A stretch of DNA of 64,000 bases, taken from IMG/VR virus record IMGVR_UViG_3300042544_003680, positions 1 through 64,000 of that record; one strand, written 5' to 3'. Origin of the DNA: a virus. This document shows, one piece after another, positions 40,942 through 48,224 of this stretch (positions within the stretch are counted from its first letter, which is position 1; every line of letters begins with the position of its first letter). Position numbers and translations under genes: made by a program. Below the pieces are notes generated by a model. That model was not told where the DNA came from and did no database searches. It saw only the letters and a program-made list of their open reading frames with translations.

Positions 40942-41136
40942 ATGGCAGACGAATCAACAATCCCTGAAAATACAAAACCTTCTAAGCGTTTTGTGCAGCG
41001 GGATGCATATATTTGCAAGTATTGTGAGGGAGTATATGCAGATGAACCAGTTTCTTCTTGTGATTGTCTTGAACATCTTGGTAAAAATCCTCCCCACTTT
41101 ATCAAAGGAAAAATTGAATATATTTTAACAAATTAA
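40942..41136 (+). CDS. Small Cys-rich protein, 64 aa
   Basis: 'YICKYCEGVYADEPVSSCDC' gives four Cys for a zinc site. Precedes thyX by 2 nt. Function unknown. Confidence 0.55.
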   Translation: MADESTIPENTKPSKRFVQRDAYICKYCEGVYADEPVSSCDCLEHLGKNPPHFIKGKIEYILTN

Positions 41137-41138
41137 AA

Positions 41139-41924
41139 ATGAAAGCACGTTTAATCACTAAAACCGCAGGAGTTGCAGAATATACAGACAAAAGTATTGA
41201 CGAAATTACAGTAGGAATTGCAAGACTCAGCAGTTCCAGAGATGTAAATGAATTGTTTAATGAACCTCATAAACTTCTTCGGCATTGTCTAAGAGAAGGA
41301 CATTGGAGTGTTTTTGCAATGGTTAATCTTGGAATTGAGATTGAAACGTCCCGTGCCATTGGACGAGAACTGTTGAGACATTGGAGCTTGCAACCTCAAG
41401 AATTGAGTCAACGATATAAAATTGTTAATGAATATGAAGAAATCGAATTGCGAGAACAATGCTCTAATAATCGTCAAAGTTCAACAAATTTGGTAGATCC
41501 AATTTTGTTTGTTTCTGATAATGACTTTTTCACCGATAAAACCGGAAAGGCAAGTGAAAAAGTCAAGGAACATATGAAAAATAGTTTTGAACTATATCAG
41601 GAACTAATAAACAATAACGTTGCCCGAGAAACAGCAAGATTCGTCTTGCCAGAAGCAACAACTACAAAAATTATTTTTAATGGTAAACTTCGTGATTGGA
41701 TTACCACTCTGAATAAAAGGTTGTATAAAACAGCGCAAAAAGAATGCCGGGAAGTGGCAGAAGTTATCCGGGATATTCTTATCCAAGAATGTCCAATAGT
41801 TTCTAAAATGCTTTGGAATTTTGAAGATGCATATCATATTGAAATTTTGGAAAGGTTGATTCTTGATCGTTGGGGAGTTTATGATTTGGTAAAAAATAAT
41901 AACTTTAAAAAGGTAGTTTTGTAA
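41139..41924 (+). CDS. thyX: Flavin-dependent thymidylate synthase
   Basis: The ThyX signature RHRxxSxNExSxRY appears as R80-H81-W82-S83-L-Q85-P-Q87-E88-L-S90-Q-R92-Y93, with W, Q and Q at three usually conserved sites. 'ETARFVLPEATTTKIIFNGK' and 'WITTLNKRL' are further ThyX landmarks. 261 aa is normal. It makes dTMP from dUMP using FAD and methylene-folate; T4 uses the unrelated ThyA type, so this phage has a different solution. Confidence 0.88.
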   Translation: MKARLITKTAGVAEYTDKSIDEITVGIARLSSSRDVNELFNEPHKLLRHCLREGHWSVFAMVNLGIEIETSRAIGRELLRHWSLQPQELSQRYKIVNEYEEIELREQCSNNRQSSTNLVDPILFVSDNDFFTDKTGKASEKVKEHMKNSFELYQELINNNVARETARFVLPEATTTKIIFNGKLRDWITTLNKRLYKTAQKECREVAEVIRDILIQECPIVSKMLWNFEDAYHIEILERLILDRWGVYDLVKNNNFKKVVL

Positions 41925-41927
41925 GTT

Positions 41928-42233
41928 ATGCGAAGATACTATCTTAAAAGATTAATAGGAGAAGGAAATATTCCAATTGAAGAAGATATGATAGCATATC
42001 TTTTGGATGAATGTGTGTTAATGATAACAGATGAAAATGATTCAATTAGTTTAACCATTAATGTAAGTGATTATTTTTACCCCGGAGCAGACGATGAAAA
42101 ATTTCCAATGAATGATATTCCAAAAATATATGAACTTTATAAAGAAAAACAGTATAAGGGTATATGTGAATATGTAGCAGAAAAAAGAAAAATCGAAAAT
42201 ATTTCATGGAAAGATAAACTAAAATCGAATTAA
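41928..42233 (+). CDS. Unknown protein, 101 aa
   Basis: Acidic, no recognised domain ('DDECVLM'-like segments; 'FYPGADDEKFPMNDIPKIYE'). Lies 3 nt after thyX and 4 nt before the CoaB-like gene. Confidence 0.5.
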   Translation: MRRYYLKRLIGEGNIPIEEDMIAYLLDECVLMITDENDSISLTINVSDYFYPGADDEKFPMNDIPKIYELYKEKQYKGICEYVAEKRKIENISWKDKLKSN

Positions 42234-42237
42234 AAGT

Positions 42238-43479
42238 ATGAAAAAGAAAATTTATGTTGTTGGTGGCGGAACGGTAGCTCATAGCAGTTGCCATTTAGGC
42301 TTGTGTGCCCCTGCATTCGGCTCAACCGCCCGAACGCTAATGAGTCTTGTTGAAAAGTTAGCTCCAGAAATGGATGCAGAACTGGTTTTAACGTCCATGG
42401 CAGGAGGAAATCACAGCTTGCAAAGTCCCAAAGATTTGGCTAAACTTGCAGAAAACATTGTAAATGACTTTTCTACAAAAATTGTTTTTTGGAGTCCAGC
42501 AGTTTGCGATTTTGAAATGATTGTAGATGCAGATAATTTGGATAAAAATGCTAATCCAAAATATAGCGGAAGATTAGATTCTAAAAAAGAATATAATGCA
42601 AAACTAATTCCTAATACGGAAAAAGTAGTTGATCTTTTTAGAAAAACTCGAAAAGATATTACTCTTGTTGCATTCAAGACAACTTGTGGAGCAACAGAAG
42701 ATGAGCAATATCTGGCGGGATTGAATTTGCTTAAAAAAGCAAGTGCTAATCTTGTACTGGCAAATGATACACTTCACCGTCGAAACATGATTATTGTTCC
42801 AGAAGAAGCACGTTATTGTGTTACTAATAATCGAAAAGAAGTTTTGGAAGAATTGGTAAAAATTGCACTACTAAGAAGTACATTAACTTTTACAAGATCA
42901 ACGGTTGTTGCAGGAAATCCTTGTGAATGGGATTCCCTTCTTGTTCCGGATGCATTGCGAGAAGTTGTAAATTATTGTGTGGAAAAAGGAGCATATAAAA
43001 AATTCCGAGGAGTAACCGCAGGACATTTTGCAGTAAAACTAAGCGAAACTAAATTTTTGTCTTCTCGTCGTAAAACTGATTTGGGAGATATTAAAAATGT
43101 TGGATTAGTTCTAGTTGAAACTGACGGTCCTGATAGAGTAATTGCATATGGCAGTAAACCAAGCGTGGGTGGACAAAGTCAAAGAATTGTATTTTCTGAT
43201 CATCCGGATTTTGACAGTATTGTTCATTTTCATTGTCCAAAAAAAGAAAACTCACTGGTTCCCACAATTTCTCAAAAAGAATATGAATGTGGAAGTCACG
43301 AATGTGGGAAAAATACTTCAAATGGATTGAAATCTTTTGGTAGGCTAAAAGCAGTATTTCTGGATAATCATGGTCCAAATGTAGTGTTTAACAGTAGTGA
43401 TCCCGGTATTGCAGAAGAAGTAAAGACGTTTATTGAAAATAACTTTGATTTGTCACAAAAAACTGGAGGATTGGTATAA
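42238..43479 (+). CDS. CoaB-like phosphopantothenoylcysteine synthetase fused to class II aldolase-like domain
   Basis: Residues 1-220 resemble CoaB/Dfp: 'VVGGGTVAHSSCHLG', 'IVFWSPAVCDFEM', 'SGRLDSKKEYNAKLIPNTEK', 'LVAFKTTCGA' and 'SANLVLANDT' follow the CoaB order. Residues about 250-413 look like an araD/class II aldolase fold ('FAVKLSETKFLSSRRKTDL', 'IVHFHCPKK'). It would act in coenzyme A or a related pathway. The fusion is unusual for a phage, and metal ligands of the aldolase part are incomplete (one HxH). Confidence 0.55.
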   Translation: MKKKIYVVGGGTVAHSSCHLGLCAPAFGSTARTLMSLVEKLAPEMDAELVLTSMAGGNHSLQSPKDLAKLAENIVNDFSTKIVFWSPAVCDFEMIVDADNLDKNANPKYSGRLDSKKEYNAKLIPNTEKVVDLFRKTRKDITLVAFKTTCGATEDEQYLAGLNLLKKASANLVLANDTLHRRNMIIVPEEARYCVTNNRKEVLEELVKIALLRSTLTFTRSTVVAGNPCEWDSLLVPDALREVVNYCVEKGAYKKFRGVTAGHFAVKLSETKFLSSRRKTDLGDIKNVGLVLVETDGPDRVIAYGSKPSVGGQSQRIVFSDHPDFDSIVHFHCPKKENSLVPTISQKEYECGSHECGKNTSNGLKSFGRLKAVFLDNHGPNVVFNSSDPGIAEEVKTFIENNFDLSQKTGGLV

Positions 43480-43637
43480 TGAAATTGACATTTAGTATTC
43501 CTGAATTTTTAACTAATAGTTATTTTTGGATTGGAGCAGGAGCAGCAACATTGTTTTGGGTTATATCAACATATATAGTATTATATGTAATAGGAGATTG
43601 TTTAGCTGATATATTTTCAAGTTGGTATAAACGTTGA
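43479..43637 (+). CDS. Small membrane protein, 52 aa
   Basis: ATG overlaps the previous TAA by one base. One hydrophobic span ('YFWIGAGAATLFWVISTYIV') and a basic C-terminus. Too short for default calling; unknown function. Confidence 0.5.
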   Translation: MKLTFSIPEFLTNSYFWIGAGAATLFWVISTYIVLYVIGDCLADIFSSWYKR

Positions 43638-43668
43638 ATATAAAAAGTAGAAAAACTCCTAAAACATG

Positions 43669-43696
43669 TTGACAACAGAAAACTTTGTGGTAAAGT
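43669..43696 (+). promoter_or_regulatory. Sigma70-like promoter for the second tRNA cluster
   Basis: TTGACA (43669-43674), 16 bp ending TGTGG, TAAAGT (43691-43696). Confidence 0.7.
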
Positions 43697-43713
43697 AGAA
43701 GAAGAAAAGACAG

Positions 43714-43789
43714 GTCGCTATAGTGAAACGGTTATCACGCAAGACTTTCAATCTTGAGTTGAGGGGTTCGATTCCCCCTAGCGATGCCA
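43714..43789 (+). tRNA. tRNA-Glu (TTC)
   Basis: Acceptor GTCGCTA/TAGCGAT, anticodon stem CAAGA/TCTTG with loop CTTTCAA, discriminator G and encoded CCA. Confidence 0.9.
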
Positions 43790-43804
43790 TTTAAATAAAA
43801 ATAT

Positions 43805-43879
43805 GCCTCTGTAATTCAACGGTAGAATAACAGACTTTTAATCTGAAGGCTATGGGTTCGAATCCCATCGGAGGCACCA
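43805..43879 (+). tRNA. tRNA-Lys (TTT)
   Basis: Acceptor GCCTCTG/CGGAGGC, anticodon stem CAGAC/.TCTG with loop TTTTAAT region giving TTT, T-arm ATGGG-TTCGAAT-CCCAT, encoded CCA. Confidence 0.9.
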
Positions 43880-43886
43880 TTTTAGT

Positions 43887-43954
43887 TTATTAGTAGAATA
43901 ATTGGTAATTCCTCTCATTGGGAGAGCATACAGGTTCAAATCCTGTCTAATAAC
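43887..43954 (+). tRNA. Aberrant tRNA with short anticodon loop
   Basis: Acceptor TTATTAG/CTAATAA, D-arm GAAT/ATTC and T-arm ACAGG-TTCAAAT-CCTGT are intact. The anticodon arm folds best as CTCTC-ATTGG-GAGAG, a 5-nt loop, so no anticodon can be assigned. A bulged alternative would present CAT. The D-arm is identical to that of the tRNA at 44376. Confidence 0.5.
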
Positions 43955-43965
43955 ATAATTTTTAT

Positions 43966-44040
43966 TCCCAAGTACCATAATGGCAATGGGATTGCCTGTT
44001 ACGCAATAATATGTAGGTTCGACCCCTACCTTGGGAGCCA
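43966..44040 (+). tRNA. tRNA-Asn (GTT)
   Basis: Acceptor TCCCAAG/CTTGGGA, anticodon stem ATTGC/GCAAT with loop CTGTTAC, T-arm GTAGG-TTCGACC-CCTAC, discriminator G and encoded CCA. Confidence 0.9.
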
Positions 44041-44059
44041 TTAAATATATAAACAAAAT

Positions 44060-44356
44060 ATGAAAGTTTATAAAACAACATTCGATAACTTAGAAAGTTC
44101 GATATTACCATCTTCATCAATAATTAGCGCAATTGAAGGATGGCTAGTAGAATGGAAAAAAGAATTTCAACGAAGACCAAGTAATCCCACTATTACAGTA
44201 GGTTTAAAATTACTAGATTATATAGAATCAGACAGAAAAGTATCAAACCTGAGCACATATCATCAATATCTAGTATTAAGTTTATATGATCTATCTATTA
44301 GAATAATTCCATCTTGGGAAATAGAATTGTATACAATGGAATTGTCTTTAGAATAA
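44060..44356 (+). CDS. Unknown protein, 98 aa
   Basis: Soluble helical protein ('IISAIEGWLVEWKKEFQRRP'), no recognised family. Lies between two tRNAs. Confidence 0.5.
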   Translation: MKVYKTTFDNLESSILPSSSIISAIEGWLVEWKKEFQRRPSNPTITVGLKLLDYIESDRKVSNLSTYHQYLVLSLYDLSIRIIPSWEIELYTMELSLE

Positions 44357-44375
44357 CAAAATAATTTTCACATTT

Positions 44376-44455
44376 GGGTTGGTAGAATAATTGGTAATTC
44401 GCACACATTTATATTGTAGTGTGAGATGTAGGTTCAAATCCTACCTGACCCTCCA
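44376..44455 (+). tRNA. Aberrant tRNA, possible Ile (TAT)
   Basis: Acceptor GGGTTGG/CTGACCC, D-arm GAAT/ATTC, T-arm GTAGG-TTCAAAT-CCTAC and encoded CCA are intact. The anticodon stem CACAC/GTGTG closes a 12-nt loop (44407-44418). Re-pairing with a bulged A gives a 7-nt loop TTTATAT with anticodon TAT, the AUA-reading isoleucine tRNA. Confidence 0.6.
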
Positions 44456-44467
44456 TTTTCAACTTTT

Positions 44468-44596
44468 CGGCTAGTAATTTAATTGGTAAAATATCCATCA
44501 TAATAAAAATATTATACATTATATTATTTTAAAAATTTAATTTGCTAATTTTTAAAAATATACCGGAAAATAAAGGTTCGAATCCTTTCTAGACGA
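44468..44596 (+). tRNA. tRNA gene interrupted by an AT-rich insertion
   Basis: Acceptor CGGCTAG/CTAGACG (one mismatch), D-arm ATTT/AAAT and T-arm AAAGG-TTCGAAT-CCTTT are present. The anticodon arm starts TCC-ATCATAA and its 3' partner GGA follows only after about 60 AT-rich nt, which include TTAAAAATT/AATTTTTAA. Either an intron-like insertion or a decayed gene; the apparent anticodon is CAT. Confidence 0.45.
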
Positions 44597-44617
44597 CAAT
44601 TTTAACACAATAAATAT

Positions 44618-45136
44618 ATGGGCTGTTGGCATGAAACATGTATAATTACTAATCTTCCTATTTTGGGAGAAGGTAAAGTAATCGCATTAAAAACAAATTC
44701 TTCACATGATATAGAATTTGTTTTAGATTCTTGGTGGTTTAATGGAATATCCTTTGCAAAAGGAGAACTAGACCCTTATGGAGAATTACATAATATAGAA
44801 TCAACATTGATTGATAATCGTCTTAAAAATAAAGAGTTTTCAACCGATAAACCCGGATTTATAGTTTTTTGTTATGCAGACGTTTGGGAAAAAATTATAA
44901 AATACGCAAGAGAAAATATAGATGATTTGGAAGAAAGTGTTTCTTGGAAAATTAGTTCAGAATTAGAACTTGACTTGTGTTATTTTTGTGCTATGATGTA
45001 TAGAGCCAGATCAGGATTTCCGAAAAACTTACAAAGAGGAAGTCAAGACCTTGACGTATCATATCGAAAATTTATTGCAGAAATCACATTAGAAAAAATT
45101 AAAGAAATTGAGAAAATACTAGAAAGCGAAAAATAA
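44618..45136 (+). CDS. Unknown protein, 172 aa, with 'MGCWHETC' start
   Basis: The N-terminus 'MGCWHETCIITNLPILGEGK' recalls a family of uncharacterised phage and bacterial proteins. Beta-rich N-terminal part, helical C-terminus. No catalytic motif identified. Confidence 0.55.
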   Translation: MGCWHETCIITNLPILGEGKVIALKTNSSHDIEFVLDSWWFNGISFAKGELDPYGELHNIESTLIDNRLKNKEFSTDKPGFIVFCYADVWEKIIKYARENIDDLEESVSWKISSELELDLCYFCAMMYRARSGFPKNLQRGSQDLDVSYRKFIAEITLEKIKEIEKILESEK

Positions 45137-45138
45137 AT

Positions 45139-45525
45139 ATGAATAATTTTACTCAAATTTCTTGGAAAGATTTTATAGACATTCTTCGTAAAGAAGATAT
45201 TGTAATTCAAGTAGAGGATAGATTGTACTTCTCAAAAGAATTACGAATAAATGATGATCTTATAAGGTTTATATGGGAAGGAGTTTATAAAAAAGAATTT
45301 AACGAAACTATAACAGTAGAGAATGACATTTATAATTTGAAATTTCAAATTTTTGACGAAGTTGAAACTGGAGAAGTTGAAGAATATGAAGGAATGTATG
45401 GAGAAATTAATTCTCGTCCATTAACTAAAAAACTTGAAACATACAAGTTAATAGAAAGAAAATTTAAAATATATTCACTATATAAAAACGGGTTGATGGC
45501 AGCGATGGTTCATGCATCTGTCTGA
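45139..45525 (+). CDS. Unknown protein, 128 aa, ending inside tRNA-Phe
   Basis: Soluble acidic protein. The reading frame runs 36 nt into the tRNA-Phe gene, so the last residues (GLMAAMVHASV) are encoded by tRNA sequence. The real ancestral C-terminus was probably cut by the tRNA. Confidence 0.5.
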   Translation: MNNFTQISWKDFIDILRKEDIVIQVEDRLYFSKELRINDDLIRFIWEGVYKKEFNETITVENDIYNLKFQIFDEVETGEVEEYEGMYGEINSRPLTKKLETYKLIERKFKIYSLYKNGLMAAMVHASV

Positions 45526-45565
45526 AGAACAGACTATCTCGGTTCGATTCCGAGTCAACCCACCA
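45490..45565 (+). tRNA. tRNA-Phe (GAA)
   Basis: Acceptor GGGTTGA/TCAACCC, anticodon stem TCTGT/ACAGA with loop CTGAAGA, T-arm CTCGG-TTCGATT-CCGAG, encoded CCA. Confidence 0.9.
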
Positions 45566-45571
45566 AAAATT

Positions 45572-45865
45572 ATGAATATTGGAAAACATATTAATCGAAT
45601 ACTAGATGTATTGTACCATGAATATATTTCATATGGAATGGAGGAAAACGTAATGTGGTGTACTAAATCTTTTGATTTGATCCAGATTAAAACAATGATA
45701 TTTGAATATAATATTTCATTAATTGAAAATCTCTCTATAAATGAAGTGGATGAACATACTTTGAGTTGGGGCGATAATAAAAGAAACATAGTGATTACCA
45801 CTTCAGTATCATCGTTCAATGATATTTCTAAAAGAGATAATCCAAAAATGGTAATATTTAATTAA
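45572..45865 (+). CDS. Unknown protein, 97 aa
   Basis: The ATG at 45572 is the first start outside the tRNA. Mixed alpha/beta, no known domain. Precedes the macro-domain gene by 3 nt. Confidence 0.5.
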   Translation: MNIGKHINRILDVLYHEYISYGMEENVMWCTKSFDLIQIKTMIFEYNISLIENLSINEVDEHTLSWGDNKRNIVITTSVSSFNDISKRDNPKMVIFN

Positions 45866-45868
45866 TTT

Positions 45869-46306
45869 ATGATTATAAAAGAAGGAAATCTATTAGAACA
45901 AAAAGGTTATTTGTTTCATCAAACAAATTGTAAATTTGTAATGGGAAGCGGAATTGCACTTCAAATAAGAAACACTTTTCCAAAAGTCTATAATAGTTAT
46001 ATCTCATTCGGAGATGAATGTAGAAAAAATGGAATTTCACCTCTTGGAACTTATCAAGTAGTGGAATTGGAAGAATGTAAAGTTGTAAATGTATTCAGTC
46101 AAGATTCTTATGGGAAAACAGGATTGCATACAGATTATGCTGCAATGGAAAACAGCTTTCAGCTTTTTGCGAATAATGAACTGTCTGGTATTTATAATTT
46201 TCCATATCTTTTTGGTTGCGGAACTGGTGGAGGTGATTGGAAAATTGTAAGTGAAATAATCGAAAGATATTTCCCTGATGCAATTATCTGGAAATATAAT
46301 AGTTAA
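45869..46306 (+). CDS. Macro domain protein (ADP-ribose binding/hydrolysing)
   Basis: The 145-aa protein is a single macro domain: 'LFHQTNCKFVMGSGIALQIR' with the loop that contacts ADP-ribose, and 'FGCGTGGGDWKIV', the second glycine-rich loop. This is close to the ALC1-like/TARG group that removes ADP-ribose from proteins or nucleic acids. The phage also encodes an ART-like protein, so it could reverse its own or a host ADP-ribosylation-based defence. Confidence 0.8.
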   Translation: MIIKEGNLLEQKGYLFHQTNCKFVMGSGIALQIRNTFPKVYNSYISFGDECRKNGISPLGTYQVVELEECKVVNVFSQDSYGKTGLHTDYAAMENSFQLFANNELSGIYNFPYLFGCGTGGGDWKIVSEIIERYFPDAIIWKYNS

Positions 46307-46329
46307 ACAAAATACAATAGATTTATAAA

Positions 46330-46836
46330 ATGAATGATAAAATGAATGATGAAATGAATGATGAAATCTTATTAAAAAATTGGATGCTCAAAATTTCAAA
46401 ACCTATTTTTGATAAATTTGATTTTGTCCAGAATTTCAGTTTTTTATTGCTTAATTTAGATGATCCCCGCATGTGGTATATAGACTATATCCTTGAGGTA
46501 AATGGAATACATATCTATGATTTGGATTTGTATAGTTTAGAGAAACCCATATATTATTTACAACGCGCACAAGATGCCATGATGCCAAAGGTAAAACATA
46601 AAGATAAATTCATCAAAAGTATTCAATCTTTACAAAAACGCATGGCAAAAGAGGAGAAAAAGTTAAATCTACGAATCAAAGAAGTGACTAATCCTGAATT
46701 AGACGAGTGGGTGAGACGACATGATTTTGTGGACGAGATTCGAACGCAATATTATAAAGTTTTTCCAGATGATACGGAAGAATGTGTTGGCGTTCTAGTT
46801 GATAGAGATAATTCAGTAACTTTTACACCACACTGA
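46330..46836 (+). CDS. Unknown protein, 168 aa
   Basis: The N-terminus repeats MND[KE] three times (12-nt DNA repeat), so the true start may be any of three ATGs. Otherwise charged and helical ('KFIKSIQSLQKRMAKEEKKL'). No family recognised. Confidence 0.5.
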   Translation: MNDKMNDEMNDEILLKNWMLKISKPIFDKFDFVQNFSFLLLNLDDPRMWYIDYILEVNGIHIYDLDLYSLEKPIYYLQRAQDAMMPKVKHKDKFIKSIQSLQKRMAKEEKKLNLRIKEVTNPELDEWVRRHDFVDEIRTQYYKVFPDDTEECVGVLVDRDNSVTFTPH

Positions 46837-46874
46837 AAATGTTTAAACAACTGAAAATTAAAATCCGAAAAATG

Positions 46875-46902
46875 TTGACATTTTCTCTAAAAGGTGTACG
46901 GT
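46875..46902 (+). promoter_or_regulatory. Sigma70-like promoter for tRNA-Gly and ncRNA
   Basis: TTGACA (46875-46880), 16 bp ending GGTG, TACGGT (46897-46902). Confidence 0.5.
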
Positions 46903-46922
46903 ATTAAACGAAAGTAAAATAT

Positions 46923-46997
46923 GGGATATTGATGTTAATAGTGAGCATCTGACACTTCCAATGTCAGCGGGAGAGTGCAAGTCTCTCATATCCTTCC
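46923..46997 (+). tRNA. tRNA-Gly (TCC)
   Basis: Acceptor GGGATAT/ATATCCT, anticodon stem TGACA/TGTCA with loop CTTCCAA, discriminator T and encoded CCA. Confidence 0.85.
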
Positions 46998-47110
46998 ATG
47001 CTGGAGTCCCCAGCACTCATTTCTGCGATAAAATCTATGGAACGCCACTGTGAACGTATGAGTTCCGAAGATGATTTTATGAGGGATTTATTAGGGTCAC
47101 AGTTAATAAA
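46998..47110 (+). ncRNA. Candidate structured RNA with kissing-loop complementarity
   Basis: Hairpins: TGCTGG/CCAGCA (46998-47014); ATAAAATC (47027-47034) with GATTTTAT (47072-47079) enclosing GGAAC (47038-47042) with GTTCC (47061-47065); and ATTTATTA (47085-47092) with TAATAAAT (47103-47110). The loop ACTGTGA (47046-47052) is exactly complementary to TCACAGT (47096-47102) in the last loop. No ORF. Follows tRNA-Gly directly. Confidence 0.5.
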
Positions 47111-47186
47111 TCAAGCAGATAAAATTTAAAGACAAAAGTGGTTGATAAATGCCATAAACAAACTATAGTAATAGAGGAACAAAATT

Positions 47187-47636
47187 ATGAAAATTAGTAT
47201 TAGCAAAGCATTGAAAATTAAAAACCGGATTGCCGGAGAATTAGCAAAAATAGAAGAATTGTTTAAGAGTTCTAACTGCCGTAGAGAAGGTGACGATAGT
47301 TCAATAGATCCTTCCTTACTTTATGGAGAGTGGGAACAATCAAAAAATCTTCTGATTCTTATCAAGCAAAAAATAGCAACAGCTTCAGCAGGTATTCAAG
47401 CAACATTAGTAGAACTAGCAGAAGCAAAATCTGCAATTTCATTTCATGAAAAAATAATCATAAATGAAGGAGTAGCAATGGATTATAGCACAACAGTTCC
47501 TCGCCAAATACCATGGGTCAACACAATCACAAAGTCGGATCAGAGATATTTAATCAACAAAATAAATAACAACATTGCAGATTTGCAGGATAGTGTGGAT
47601 GAATATAATGCAACCACAAAAATAGATTGGGACTAA
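47187..47636 (+). CDS. Unknown helical protein, 149 aa
   Basis: Begins 'MKISISKALKIKNRIAGELA', reminiscent of DIP1984-type proteins, with long amphipathic helices likely to form a coiled-coil hairpin. Similarity is too weak to assign a role. Confidence 0.5.
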   Translation: MKISISKALKIKNRIAGELAKIEELFKSSNCRREGDDSSIDPSLLYGEWEQSKNLLILIKQKIATASAGIQATLVELAEAKSAISFHEKIIINEGVAMDYSTTVPRQIPWVNTITKSDQRYLINKINNNIADLQDSVDEYNATTKIDWD

Positions 47637-47644
47637 ACATTTTC

Positions 47645-47819
47645 AATCTCTTTCTTCTCTTCGAAAGAAAAAAGCCACCAACCATTCTTCAAGGAATATG
47701 ACTTCGATATTGATAAAGACTTTAATCTTTAAAATTTTGTAGCTTAAACCTTAAAAATAAACTCGTAAACTGAAAACCGTAGACGGCAGAATTATCCGGT
47801 AGAAGAGAAGAAAGAGATT
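47645..47819 (+). ncRNA. Candidate structured RNA closed by an 18-bp perfect stem
   Basis: AATCTCTTTCTTCTCTTC (47645-47662) pairs exactly with its complement at 47802-47819 around a 139-nt interior with smaller hairpins (AAAGA/TCTTT, CCGT/ACGG). No ORF of note crosses it and a T-rich stretch follows. I know no RNA family of this shape. Confidence 0.55.
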
Positions 47820-47849
47820 TGATTTTTATATAAGTCCTAAAATAATTTT

Positions 47850-48161
47850 ATGAGATGTGATTTAAAAAGAGTACAGCCAAGAAAAATTTTTATTGTTGTT
47901 GGAGAATATAGTCCTTCGGGTGATAAAAAGTATTTTGATAGTGAAAAACCGTTTCTGCCTGATATAACAGTATACGCTTCTGAAAGCGAGGCTTATATTC
48001 ATGTATGGAAAAAAGGAGAAGAGTATTTTTATGCATTTGAAATTTACCCACTTCATTTCAAAAGTTACCCAGATGACACGGATTCTGTAGGAGTACAGCA
48101 TGTAACAGTTATAACTGAAGAAGAATATTTAGAGTATAAAAATTTACCATTTAATAATTAA
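47850..48161 (+). CDS. Unknown protein, 103 aa
   Basis: Beta-rich ('KIFIVVGEYSPSG', 'AYIHVWKKGEEYFYAFEIYP'), acidic C-terminus. No recognised family. Confidence 0.5.
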   Translation: MRCDLKRVQPRKIFIVVGEYSPSGDKKYFDSEKPFLPDITVYASESEAYIHVWKKGEEYFYAFEIYPLHFKSYPDDTDSVGVQHVTVITEEEYLEYKNLPFNN

Positions 48162-48189
48162 ACTTTATACGTTCATAGAACAAAAATCC

Positions 48190-48217
48190 TTGACAAACAA
48201 AGCAAATGTGGTAACAT
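48190..48217 (+). promoter_or_regulatory. Sigma70-like promoter
   Basis: TTGACA (48190-48195), 16 bp ending TGTGG, TAACAT (48212-48217), 7 nt to the ATG at 48225. Confidence 0.65.
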
Positions 48218-48224
48218 ACATTAT

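Noticed and set aside
44468-44596. Self-splicing group I intron in the interrupted tRNA
   Set aside because: The insertion is about 60 nt and AT-rich, far too short for a group I core.
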